A DNA stretch of 27,233 nt from a virus. A program made the translations under genes and the position numbers. This document shows, in pieces, positions 8,258-14,207 of the stretch. Numbering within the stretch: position 1 is the stretch's first letter; every line of letters starts with the position of its first letter. Location of the stretch: IMG/VR virus record IMGVR_UViG_3300030380_000554, positions 1-27,233 of that record; one strand, 5' to 3'. The notes below the pieces were generated by a model, which did not search any database, was not told the DNA's origin, and was given only the letters and a program-made list of their open reading frames with translations.

Positions 8258-9365
8258 ATGTATCACTTTCTTTGTTACAACTTGTTGTTGATTGTAAGCT
8301 ATCTGATCTTTGTGTCAATGCAGAATTTGCACTGGCATATGTATGTTTCATGTAGGGTTGCACAGAAGACACATGTGTATGCCCAGTCACTGACATAACT
8401 TGTGGCAATGGTACTCCTGCGTCCACCATTTGTGTAACTCCTGTCCTTCTCAAGTCCATTAGACGTAGGTTCTCAGACAGCGTAGCCTCACGCATGATAG
8501 CCCTTCCATTTTTAGATAGTCGCTGCAAGGTATAAGGTTCAAACCCACCTTGTATGGGCTTGGGATGAGGTGCTACGTACCTTTGAAAGCCAAAGTCTTT
8601 GTGCTGATCCTGTAACATGTCCATTAAGTCCTCTGATATGGGCAGAAATACCTCTGCTCTACGCTTACTTTGTTCAAGGTGTAACCTCTGTGTATCGAAG
8701 TTAATATCCGTCCATTCAAGGGTACGCATGTCACCCAATCTTTGACACCACTCGTATGCCATTTGTATAATCAGTCCTATGTTTCGTGTCTCAAAGTTAG
8801 CATAGGCTACATCAAGAAACTTAACGACATCTTCTGCTGTCCATACAACTGTTCTCTTCTTAGATGCCTTACGTTTTATATTACTAAATGGATTTAAGAT
8901 AGCGTGTTCCATCTCAATCGCATAGTTAAACACACGTGATGAGCAGGTTGCAATGTGATTAGCAAAGCTTACACCACGCTTGACCCAGTCTTCATACACA
9001 CCCTTGGCAACCTTTGGTGTTATCTTTTTATATTTAACTGTGCCAATTTTGTCACACACTATACTCAAGAAGTATTTATAATCCACCTTAGTTGTATCAC
9101 GTAACATATTGAAATCATTAGACATATAATAATACTCAACCAGATCGTTGAATGTACTACCATTTGTGATCACTAACACCTGTGACTGTATGTCACGCCA
9201 GTTATCAATGGCTTCATTGTCTTTGCGAACAAGTCTACGCACCTGTTGCAGGTCAGTGCCAAAAGTTTTTCTGATCACTACACCTGCGTCAACTAGGTTT
9301 TGTGGTGGATTAAATCTGTACTCACCAGTGTCTCGTTTCTGCACATATCTAGGCAGCTTTAACAT
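8244..9365 (-). CDS. int: Tyrosine recombinase/integrase
   Basis: Site-specific recombinase of the lambda-integrase family. A SAM-like core-binding domain spans about residues 72-160 (FNDLVEYYYMSNDF). The catalytic domain has R209 in CQRLGDMRTLEW, a likely K234 in the beta hairpin, R306 in LMDLRRTG, H329 in GHTH and the nucleophile Y338 in QPYMKHT, with the usual H-x8-Y spacing. The position normally held by His two residues before L-R is Met303. The gene is embedded in the replication operon between HNH and primase, not beside an obvious attachment site or repressor. No attP core could be assigned. Confidence 0.92.
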   Translation of the reverse strand: MLKLPRYVQKRDTGEYRFNPPQNLVDAGVVIRKTFGTDLQQVRRLVRKDNEAIDNWRDIQSQVLVITNGSTFNDLVEYYYMSNDFNMLRDTTKVDYKYFLSIVCDKIGTVKYKKITPKVAKGVYEDWVKRGVSFANHIATCSSRVFNYAIEMEHAILNPFSNIKRKASKKRTVVWTAEDVVKFLDVAYANFETRNIGLIIQMAYEWCQRLGDMRTLEWTDINFDTQRLHLEQSKRRAEVFLPISEDLMDMLQDQHKDFGFQRYVAPHPKPIQGGFEPYTLQRLSKNGRAIMREATLSENLRLMDLRRTGVTQMVDAGVPLPQVMSVTGHTHVSSVQPYMKHTYASANSALTQRSDSLQSTTSCNKESDTYEYK

Positions 9366-9948
9366 GTAACGCCCTCGCTTCCTTTAAGTTAAGTTTTATT
9401 TGTTTCTTTAGTTTAGGACAAGAGTATGCACCCTTTTCTAAGTTTTGTTCCTTCGTTAGTATCTGCAGATTACCTGACCAGTGTGGTCCACCATCTGACA
9501 GAGGAACCATGTGATCCACGTGTCGTTCAATCCCATCTGCCTTGGCTAACAAACGACTGAGTAGATAGACTGTATAAACTCTTCTCTTCTCAACAGGACA
9601 TTTCCTTAACCAAGCAGGTATGGCACGTATCTTTCTAGCCCTACGAGTTGCCATATGTTGTAGTACTAAAGCAGAATTATTTTTTCTCCACTCTGTTTTA
9701 ATCTTTTGTATTTTTTCTTTATTCTTTTTCCAGTACTGTTTCTTTCTTTCTTTAATTTTTTCAATATTCTTTTGGTAATACTCTTTTTCATACGCTTGCA
9801 TTTTTTCTTTATTCTTTTGGCGATACTTTTTCTTTTTTTCTGTATTTTTGTAATACCACTCTTTGTTACACTCAAGAATTTTTTCTTTATTCTTGAGGTA
9901 GTACGCACGATGATACGCACGTACCTGCTCTGGGTCATTCCAATCCAT
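9349..9948 (-). CDS. HNH endonuclease with Lys-rich repeated N-terminus
   Basis: The HNH nuclease core is at residues about 142-172: HVDHMVPLSDGGPHWSGNLQ followed by EQNLEKG, with the DH pair and the downstream Asn. Residues 10-92 contain about six KN-(K/T/I)-EK units, mostly 15 residues apart, forming a highly basic helix likely to contact DNA. The repeats are also visible as three identical 16-bp DNA copies. The start overlaps the DUF932 stop (TAATG) and the end overlaps the integrase start by 17 nt. Such free-standing HNH proteins are often homing or packaging-associated; this position, far from terminase, favours a homing type. Confidence 0.88.
   Translation of the reverse strand: MDWNDPEQVRAYHRAYYLKNKEKILECNKEWYYKNTEKKKKYRQKNKEKMQAYEKEYYQKNIEKIKERKKQYWKKNKEKIQKIKTEWRKNNSALVLQHMATRRARKIRAIPAWLRKCPVEKRRVYTVYLLSRLLAKADGIERHVDHMVPLSDGGPHWSGNLQILTKEQNLEKGAYSCPKLKKQIKLNLKEARALHVKAA
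9711..9894. repeat. Three identical 16-bp direct repeats inside the HNH gene
   Basis: TTTTTTCTTTATTCTT occurs on the + strand at 9711-9726, 9801-9816 and 9879-9894, spaced 90 and 78 bp. On the coding strand these are AAGAATAAAGAAAAAA and encode Lys-Asn-Lys-Glu-Lys. They underlie the protein repeats and mark past tandem duplication with one shortened unit. Confidence 0.85.
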
Positions 9949-10808
9949 TAAGCATACTCTCTTAGGTTCTCTACGTTATCCCATAGAGGTGTACTAATCC
10001 ACTTGGATACCTCTTGCTCACGAGAGAACATACTCACAGCCTGTGTATCATTACCTGTATTACGTAGGCTGAATCCATTACGCTCATCAGCATAGGAAGC
10101 ATAGTTAGTGAAGGCACTATACAATGCAAACTTATTGTGACCACGTACACTTGCCTCTTGCATGTACAACTCATACATCTTCTTAGCTTTACGCTCTGAC
10201 TTGGTGATGTCCTCAAGCAATTTGTGTACACTTACATAAGTAAAGTCTGTGTCTGCCCATGTCTGTAGTCTCTTACCCTGTAGGTTAAAGTCTGTCTTAG
10301 CTTTAGACAACTCATGCTGAAAGCCTGACAGTGTGAAGCCTGATGTATTCTTCTTACGTACCTTGTCGTAATCACCAGTGATCATACCATTAGTACAGAA
10401 GAAATCTATAGCACCAAACCATGTAGCAGGTGAAGCAGTACCATCTATACCATGCACAGCTATTAGTCTCTGTGCTATTTCAGTAGTATGTTTAGTTGTA
10501 TGAATAGTTGTCTTGATCTTAGGTAATGTAACATCAAGCATAGTCCATCCATTGTTACGTGCTGACTTAAAGTTTACACTCGCATCCTCTAGGTCAGAGG
10601 CAGGTAGGTCATTGGACATTACATCCCATACACTACGATAGAAATCACCATGACTTCTAGCTGTAGCACCTTCACCTATGATTGCAATAGGCTCACCTGT
10701 CTGCATGTTGATGACATACTTCTTATCTGCAACTCTGGTAGGTTCAAACTCTACATCAAAGTCTAGGTCATATGGTACGTCTAGTTCTTTTGTTAAATCA
10801 AATGGCAT
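9948..10808 (-). CDS. DUF932 phage/plasmid protein
   Basis: The layout matches DUF932 (TIGR03299-like): an N-terminal INMQTGEPIAIIGEGATARS segment, a central VHGIDGTASPATWFGAIDFF then CTNGMITGDY, and a helical C-terminus. The TWFG...CTNGM block is the part I rely on most. The molecular role is unknown; homologues are common in phages, plasmids and next to anti-restriction genes. AAGGAG lies 8 nt before the ATG. It is the first large gene of the replication block and overlaps the HNH start by one base. Confidence 0.82.
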   Translation of the reverse strand: MPFDLTKELDVPYDLDFDVEFEPTRVADKKYVINMQTGEPIAIIGEGATARSHGDFYRSVWDVMSNDLPASDLEDASVNFKSARNNGWTMLDVTLPKIKTTIHTTKHTTEIAQRLIAVHGIDGTASPATWFGAIDFFCTNGMITGDYDKVRKKNTSGFTLSGFQHELSKAKTDFNLQGKRLQTWADTDFTYVSVHKLLEDITKSERKAKKMYELYMQEASVRGHNKFALYSAFTNYASYADERNGFSLRNTGNDTQAVSMFSREQEVSKWISTPLWDNVENLREYA

Positions 10809-10826
10809 TATATATTCTCCTTTATA

Positions 10827-11060
10827 TTAATATTCTGTTTTAACTGTAAGACTCACATTAATTTTATTATATGGGTCTCGTTCGGTGGCAAACTTCATTA
10901 GTTCATACAATTCACCTAGATCATAAACACTTACCTCAGATATGTGTACTTTCTCAGTCACTACAGGTGTCTTTAACTTTTTATGCTTACCTGTTTTCTG
11001 GTTGTACTCTGAGTCTTTAGTGTGAACTGTCCACATTTTTACATCATTATAACATATCAT
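10827..11060 (-). CDS. Hypothetical protein, 77 aa
   Basis: Unrecognised. A basic loop (YNQKTGKHKKLKTP) is followed by EKVHISEVSVYDLGELYELM, which looks like strand-helix. AAGGAG lies 9-10 nt before the ATG at 11060, supporting this start over the internal Met 9. A 100-nt gap with repeated Shine-Dalgarno-like boxes lies upstream. Confidence 0.7.
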   Translation of the reverse strand: MICYNDVKMWTVHTKDSEYNQKTGKHKKLKTPVVTEKVHISEVSVYDLGELYELMKFATERDPYNKINVSLTVKTEY

Positions 11061-11072
11061 TTTATCTATTCT

Positions 11073-11147
11073 CCTTTGTTATGGCAACTGTGCCTTTGTT
11101 ATATCACTACTTTATAATACAAGATAGCAATAAATTTCTTTTGTTAT
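11073..11147. repeat. Three near-identical 10-bp boxes before the 77-aa gene
   Basis: CCTTTGTTAT occurs on the + strand at 11073-11082 and 11093-11102, with CTTTTGTTAT at 11138-11147. On the transcribed strand they read ATAACAAAGG, and the first supplies the ribosome site of the 77-aa gene. The rest of the 11061-11160 gap is AT-rich, and I see no convincing promoter or terminator in it. Confidence 0.6.
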
Positions 11148-11160
11148 ATCTGTGTTGTTA

Positions 11161-11664
11161 CTATGCAACAGCTTGCAACCACTCAGGCATAGCTCTGTTC
11201 TTGTTCCATCTAGCGAAGCCCATCTTATCACGTTTGTAGAATGCACGATAGGCTTCAACAGGATAGTTCTCCTCTGTCTTACAGTCATCATGCCCACTGA
11301 AACACTGAGGGTGTGGTGTCAATGCACCTTCAGGTATATACTTTGTACCTTTGAACAAAGCAAGGGCGTGTTTACCTGCACCATGATTCTTACCATACCT
11401 GTGGGTATATTCATTCAACATACTTTGGTAGGTCAGCCAAGCAAAAGCATAGTTAGCTCGTGTTTCCATTGCCCATAGTGTACATGGGTGCTTCTGATGT
11501 ACTGGTTTGTACAACTCATTCTCCTCTGCATACTCTGGTGCATGATGCCACAGGCTAGTGCATAACATCTGTGCTTCTTCTAGTGGCATCTTCACTACGT
11601 GTTGGTCACACAACGCTTTAGCTATAGCGTCAGGGTGGTAGTCTATTATAAATCTATTCATCAT
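11161..11664 (-). CDS. Conserved phage protein, pyrimidine-dimer-glycosylase-like
   Basis: This family recurs in marine T4-like and T7-like phages and is often labelled pyrimidine dimer DNA glycosylase. The visible pattern is ALCDQHVVKMPLEEAQMLC (18-36), then YKPVHQKHPCTLWAMETRAN (52-71), NEYTHRYGKNH (84-94) and WNKNRAMPEWL near the end. The DQH...LPR-type start resembles T4 endonuclease V (LADQHLMAEYRELPR), but similarity fades afterwards. If the label is right it would excise UV photoproducts from DNA. Paired Met codons follow GAGGAGG. It overlaps the upstream small gene by 11 nt. Confidence 0.6.
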   Translation of the reverse strand: MMNRFIIDYHPDAIAKALCDQHVVKMPLEEAQMLCTSLWHHAPEYAEENELYKPVHQKHPCTLWAMETRANYAFAWLTYQSMLNEYTHRYGKNHGAGKHALALFKGTKYIPEGALTPHPQCFSGHDDCKTEENYPVEAYRAFYKRDKMGFARWNKNRAMPEWLQAVA

Positions 11665-11833
11665 CGTCCTCCTCTATTTCTACTATTTCAATAATGTCTT
11701 CGTCATATCCCCCTTCATAGGTTTTCCAATAACCTTGTTCTTGAGCTTCATAATATGCTTCATCATAATTCTTTGCATTAACTTTAGCTACCTCAGTAGC
11801 CATATAACTTCTTGTCACTTCGTATCTAGGCAT
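11654..11833 (-). CDS. Small acidic hypothetical protein, 59 aa
   Basis: Begins MPRYEVTRSYMATEVAKVNA and ends in an acidic run (VEIEEDDDE). The YEV...V-AKNYDEAYYEA pattern is a small beta-alpha module often seen in phage accessory proteins. I chose the ATG at 11833 because GGAG lies 7 nt upstream; in-frame Met codons further upstream fall before that site and within the preceding gene. No function assigned. Confidence 0.72.
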   Translation of the reverse strand: MPRYEVTRSYMATEVAKVNAKNYDEAYYEAQEQGYWKTYEGGYDEDIIEIVEIEEDDDE

Positions 11834-12065
11834 CTTCATACTCCTTTGTTGGCATACCAATTTTTCTTTTTAGTTCCATTTCCCATTCATTGTTATCCTC
11901 TTTCCAAACTCTAACTATAACTTCATTCCTGTTGTTCTTTAAGAATTGAAAGTTGACACCATTCAAGTCACTGCCTTCATCAGTTAGTAGTCCAACACAA
12001 CAATCATATAGCCATTGTCTATCAATCCCATCATCATAATCTTCAATTTGATAATTTATCAGCAT
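11826..12065 (-). CDS. Hypothetical protein, 79 aa
   Basis: Unrecognised acidic protein (QIEDYDDGIDRQWLYDCC at the start, then KNNRNEVIVRVWKEDNN). GGAGG lies 8-9 nt before the ATG. It overlaps the next gene by 8 nt and follows the 55-aa gene by 3 nt, so it belongs to the same leftward transcript. Confidence 0.72.
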   Translation of the reverse strand: MLINYQIEDYDDGIDRQWLYDCCVGLLTDEGSDLNGVNFQFLKNNRNEVIVRVWKEDNNEWEMELKRKIGMPTKEYEDA

Positions 12066-12068
12066 TTG

Positions 12069-12236
12069 TTATCCTCCTATTGTGCTTGTTACTTTTTCTG
12101 TTGCTTCTTCTGACAGGTTAGTAAAGGTAATTGTCATCTCGTCATCATCCCAGATATCCTCGTTTACTTTCCAGTAATCAACACCTGTGTCAAATGTGAG
12201 TCTGTACAAAGCACGTAGTAGTTCTGATCTAGTCAT
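12069..12236 (-). CDS. Hypothetical protein, 55 aa
   Basis: Begins MTRSELLRALYRLTFDTG and contains an acidic core (VNEDIWDDDEMTITFTNLSE). AAGGA lies about 10 nt before the ATG. Its start overlaps the stop of the 29-aa membrane peptide as ATGA, and its last codons carry the ribosome site of the 79-aa gene. Family unknown. Confidence 0.68.
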   Translation of the reverse strand: MTRSELLRALYRLTFDTGVDYWKVNEDIWDDDEMTITFTNLSEEATEKVTSTIGG

Positions 12237-12322
12237 CCTGTTAATTCCTTTACTAAAAAGTATAGTGTTACTAAAGCTGCTACTACTAGTATTGTCATTA
12301 GTTTTCTATATGTTAGTTTCAT
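12233..12322 (-). CDS. Tiny single-span membrane peptide, 29 aa
   Basis: MKLTYRKLM followed by the hydrophobic stretch TILVVAALVTLYFLV and a short KELTG tail: one transmembrane helix with a basic N-terminus, probably inside. A strong GAGGAG lies 7 nt before the ATG, and ATGA coupling to the next gene supports real translation. The role is unknown; small membrane peptides in early phage operons sometimes act in exclusion or host takeover. Confidence 0.65.
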   Translation of the reverse strand: MKLTYRKLMTILVVAALVTLYFLVKELTG

Positions 12323-12470
12323 TTTGATACTCCTCTCTTGGATAATATACGTCCACAATGCTGTTACATTTAGGACAGGACAGGTTAGTAACCATGATGT
12401 AGTTTTCTTCATCTTCTAAATCGTGGTCACCACCCCAGATTAATTCAGTTTGACAATGCCAACAGTTCAT
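12306..12470 (-). CDS. Small zinc-ribbon protein, 54 aa
   Basis: Two cysteine knuckles, CWHC (C3, C6) and CPKC (C32, C35), separated by an acidic loop with WGGDHDLEDEENY, form a four-Cys zinc ribbon. Similar short ribbons occur widely in marine phages. Without other domains, DNA-, RNA- or protein-binding cannot be told apart. The end overlaps the 29-aa membrane peptide by 17 nt in another frame and carries its ribosome site. Confidence 0.75.
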   Translation of the reverse strand: MNCWHCQTELIWGGDHDLEDEENYIMVTNLSCPKCNSIVDVYYPREEYQNETNI

Positions 12471-12474
12471 TCAT

Positions 12475-12702
12475 CTATCTCCTATAATTTTGTAACCACG
12501 TATTTAATAAGATATCTTTTGTTTCAAAGTCGTGATACTTAGCACCAAGGTAATCTTCTAAAATGGTTATCTGATCTTGGATATGCTCTATATCTTTTTG
12601 ATACTCCAATACTGTCCTGTCAGTGTCATCTAATAAACACGCAATAGATATACTTGCCTCACGCACTGCCTCTAATACTTCTTTGTCTACAGCCCTAGTC
12701 AT
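12475..12702 (-). CDS. Hypothetical helical protein, 75 aa
   Basis: Predominantly helical and acidic (KEVLEAVREASISIACLL, then DIEHIQDQITILEDYLGAKY), with a likely short coiled coil in the middle. GGAGGAG sits upstream, and the ATG overlaps the preceding stop as ATGA. No family recognised. Confidence 0.7.
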   Translation of the reverse strand: MTRAVDKEVLEAVREASISIACLLDDTDRTVLEYQKDIEHIQDQITILEDYLGAKYHDFETKDILLNTWLQNYRR

Positions 12703-12860
12703 CTTAGATACTCCTCCTCTAGTTGTTCAATTACATTTTCAATACAATCACCAATGGTAAACATACTACCATCGTTATCCTTTGGTTGGTTGTATAACTT
12801 AGTTTGTTTTACCTGACGTTGGATGTCGTACAGATCACACAAGATATCTTCTTTATTCAT
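12699..12860 (-). CDS. Hypothetical protein, 53 aa
   Basis: Begins MNKEDILCDLYDIQRQVKQT and ends NVIEQLEEEYLR; two helices with a polar linker (NQPKDNDGS). It is linked to both neighbours by short overlaps (8 nt upstream, 4 nt downstream). Its end resembles the end of the next upstream protein (LEQLKEEYQDE), hinting at a local duplication. Confidence 0.66.
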   Translation of the reverse strand: MNKEDILCDLYDIQRQVKQTKLYNQPKDNDGSMFTIGDCIENVIEQLEEEYLR

Positions 12861-13041
12861 CTTGATACTCCTCTTTGAGTTGTTCTAATACACGTATAGC
12901 TGTATGAATATGTCCTGTTCCACGATCTCGTATCTTCGTAGATAGCACAGAGATTATATTCTCAATAGCTGTTATGTCTTGTAAACGTATACGCTCAATC
13001 TGATCGTGTAAAGTGTTTGCATATTCCATATCTGTTTTCAT
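12853..13041 (-). CDS. Hypothetical protein, 62 aa
   Basis: Helical throughout (LHDQIERIRLQDITAIENII) with a polar turn RDRGTGHIHTA. AAGGA lies 6 nt before the ATG. The C-terminal EQLKEEY is similar to EQLEEEY in the following gene. No function assigned. Confidence 0.7.
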   Translation of the reverse strand: MKTDMEYANTLHDQIERIRLQDITAIENIISVLSTKIRDRGTGHIHTAIRVLEQLKEEYQDE

Positions 13042-13050
13042 ATCTTATCC

Positions 13051-13287
13051 TTACATTATTACTGGTGGTGTACTGTGTATGTAGTCATAGCCTTCGTACT
13101 CTTCTGACTCAAAGTCTTTAGAAAAGAGTAACTCTACCTTAGAGTGAGGGCTACCATGCTTGATCAGAAGCATAGCAAACTCTACTGCTGTCTTCCAATC
13201 ATGTACATCAGGGTATGTATCATCACACTCTATAAGTTTCTCTACTCCATCGACTAGTAAGCCTACTTCATATCTATGTACTGTCAT
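13051..13287 (-). CDS. Hypothetical protein, 78 aa
   Basis: Begins MTVHRYEVGLLVDGVEKLIE; strand-strand then helix (WKTAVEFAMLLIKHG) and an acidic end. AAGGAG lies 7 nt before the ATG and falls within the overlapping end of the ATA-start gene. Together with that gene and the 59-aa gene it seems to be one of several small beta-alpha proteins in this block. Function unknown. Confidence 0.7.
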   Translation of the reverse strand: MTVHRYEVGLLVDGVEKLIECDDTYPDVHDWKTAVEFAMLLIKHGSPHSKVELLFSKDFESEEYEGYDYIHSTPPVIM

Positions 13288-13450
13288 CTTTTATCTCCTT
13301 GATTGTTATGCACTTAGACAACGTGCCAAACTCTTTGTACTGCGATGCTGAATACGCAGACAAGTTCTCAACATATCTATATAACTCATAAGGTGAGCCA
13401 CTATCTACTAGCACACCTTCAGCTTTGAATGTTATATTATATTTAGGTAT
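13274..13450 (-). CDS. Small protein with apparent ATA start, 58 aa
   Basis: The frame encodes (I/M)PKYNITFKAEGVLVDSG, then SPYELYRYVENLSAYSA and a C-terminal KCITIKEIKDDST, a protein-like sequence resembling the MPRYEV start of the 59-aa gene at 11654-11833. GGAG (13461-13458) sits exactly 7 nt before an ATA codon at 13450-13448. An in-frame TAG lies just upstream of the ribosome site, and no ATG, GTG or TTG is suitably placed. Either ATA is used, or a former ATG was lost by one G-to-A change. The reading frame carries the ribosome site of the following gene. Confidence 0.6.
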   Translation of the reverse strand: MPKYNITFKAEGVLVDSGSPYELYRYVENLSAYSASQYKEFGTLSKCITIKEIKDDST

Positions 13451-13469
13451 TGTATTTCTCCACTACAAG

Positions 13470-13483
13470 GTCCAACGTTGGAC
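13470..13483. repeat. 14-bp palindrome copy 1 (GTCCAACGTTGGAC)
   Basis: A perfect palindrome and the only copy with G at position 8. It is intergenic, ending 8 nt upstream of the GGAG of the ATA-start gene on the transcribed strand. Five further copies lie between 14007 and 15652. Confidence 0.85.
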
Positions 13484-13490
13484 TATTAAA

Positions 13491-13583
13491 TTAACCTGAC
13501 AAACCATAAGTTATCAGCATGAATGAATATGCTATGGCACATAGCGCAAGCACACCCAAGAAATCTTTGAAGTTATGGCGCAC
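13491..13583 (-). CDS. Possible tiny membrane peptide with GTG start, 30 aa
   Basis: The frame reads (M)RHNFKDFLGVLALCAIAYSF then MLITYGLSG, a single hydrophobic helix. The only near start is a GTG overlapping the end of the upstream 32-aa peptide, with no good ribosome site, so it would depend on coupled translation. It fills an otherwise empty gap, but its reality is uncertain. Confidence 0.35.
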   Translation of the reverse strand: MRHNFKDFLGVLALCAIAYSFMLITYGLSG

Positions 13584-13671
13584 TGATAAACATACCAAAT
13601 TGTATGCCAAGTAAACAAGCAACAACAATAACTTCTATCACTATAATTGCATATAATATTTTAAGAAACAT
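13573..13671 (-). CDS. Tiny single-span membrane peptide, 32 aa
   Basis: MFLKILYAIIVIEVIVVACL then LGIQFGMFISAP: almost entirely hydrophobic, one transmembrane helix. GGAG lies exactly 7 nt before the ATG. It follows an inverted repeat at 13683-13718. The role is unknown. Confidence 0.62.
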   Translation of the reverse strand: MFLKILYAIIVIEVIVVACLLGIQFGMFISAP

Positions 13672-13682
13672 TTGTATTCTCC

Positions 13683-13718
13683 AGTGTGTATGCTATCCCC
13701 ACACTACATGAGGATAGC
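13683..13718. repeat. Two interleaved inverted repeats between small genes
   Basis: GCTATCC (13692-13698) pairs with GGATAGC (13712-13718), and AGTGTG (13683-13688) pairs with CACACT (13700-13705); the two stems exclude each other. They sit between the 62-aa and 32-aa genes on the transcript. No U-run follows, so this is not a standard terminator; RNA processing or a translation switch is possible. Confidence 0.55.
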
Positions 13719-13726
13719 TATTGAAA

Positions 13727-13915
13727 TTAACTTACAGCTCTGCTGATAAATCTACCATCAACATCACGTGAAACTGAGAAGTAACCATTGTTCTTACAGA
13801 ACCTGCCCTTCTGTCCATACCTGTTAGTGGTAGCTCTGAACAGTAGGTTTTTCCAACCAATAGGGTTACGTGTTACAGTTACTTTAGTTTCATTATGTAT
13901 AATAAGTTTTTTCAT
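13727..13915 (-). CDS. Small basic hypothetical protein, 62 aa
   Basis: Basic, with MKKLIIHNETKVTVTRNPIG then FRATTNRYGQKGRFC and FSVSRDVDGRF; probably all-beta. GAGGAG lies 6 nt before the ATG, supplied by the end of the preceding gene. No family recognised. Confidence 0.7.
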   Translation of the reverse strand: MKKLIIHNETKVTVTRNPIGWKNLLFRATTNRYGQKGRFCKNNGYFSVSRDVDGRFISRAVS

Positions 13916-13917
13916 GT

Positions 13918-14061
13918 TTAGCTCCTCGCTATTTGATTAAGTTTAAGTTTAGTCTTACGTGCTAATGCACGCTCTCTCTTCCAAGTGTCACGTTTAGGTT
14001 TTGGTTGTCCAACATTGGACACCTTCACGATCTTCTCAAAATTCTTCATTACGTATCGCAT
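13918..14061 (-). CDS. Small very basic hypothetical protein, 47 aa
   Basis: MRYVMKNFEKIVKVSNVGQP then KPKRDTWKRERALARKTKLK: rich in Lys and Arg, likely a nucleic-acid-binding helix. Two in-frame ATGs exist; 14061 has GAGGAG about 12 nt upstream, while 14049 would give 43 residues. Residues SNVG are encoded by palindrome copy 2, so the element lies inside the gene. Confidence 0.6.
   Translation of the reverse strand: MRYVMKNFEKIVKVSNVGQPKPKRDTWKRERALARKTKLKLNQIARS
14007..14020. repeat. 14-bp palindrome copy 2 (GTCCAACATTGGAC)
   Basis: Lies within the 47-aa gene, where on the coding strand it reads as Ser-Asn-Val-Gly. Flanking T and A extend it to TGTCCAACATTGGACA (14006-14021). Confidence 0.85.
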
Positions 14062-14194
14062 TTCTTTTACTCACTCCTCTGCTATACTTAGCACCCTTGC
14101 CACGCTTTGGTGCTACAACTTGTGGTGACTTCCTGTCCTGTAACATAGCCTTTGCCACAGGATTTACAAGCCCTTGTTTAATTTTCTTTTTCAT
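14036..14194 (-). CDS. ArfA-like alternative ribosome-rescue factor candidate, 52 aa
   Basis: MKKKIKQGLVNPVAKAMLQD then RKSPQVVAPKRGKGAKYSRG resembles E. coli ArfA (IKDNAIEALLHDPLFRQRV followed by KKGKGSYMRKG): a short Asn-x-x-A helix, a linker ending in Val, then the KRGKGAKYSR basic motif that in ArfA enters the mRNA channel. ArfA recruits release factor 2 to ribosomes stalled without a stop codon. AAAGGA lies 7 nt before the ATG. The match is short and based on memory, so another basic phage protein is possible. Confidence 0.5.
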   Translation of the reverse strand: MKKKIKQGLVNPVAKAMLQDRKSPQVVAPKRGKGAKYSRGVSKRNAIRNEEF

Positions 14195-14207
14195 AACTGT
14201 GTCCTTT

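Noticed and set aside
9666-9938. Lys-rich 90-residue frame overlapping the HNH gene
   Set aside because: A shadow of the A-rich repeats in another frame; the HNH frame carries the recognisable nuclease motif.
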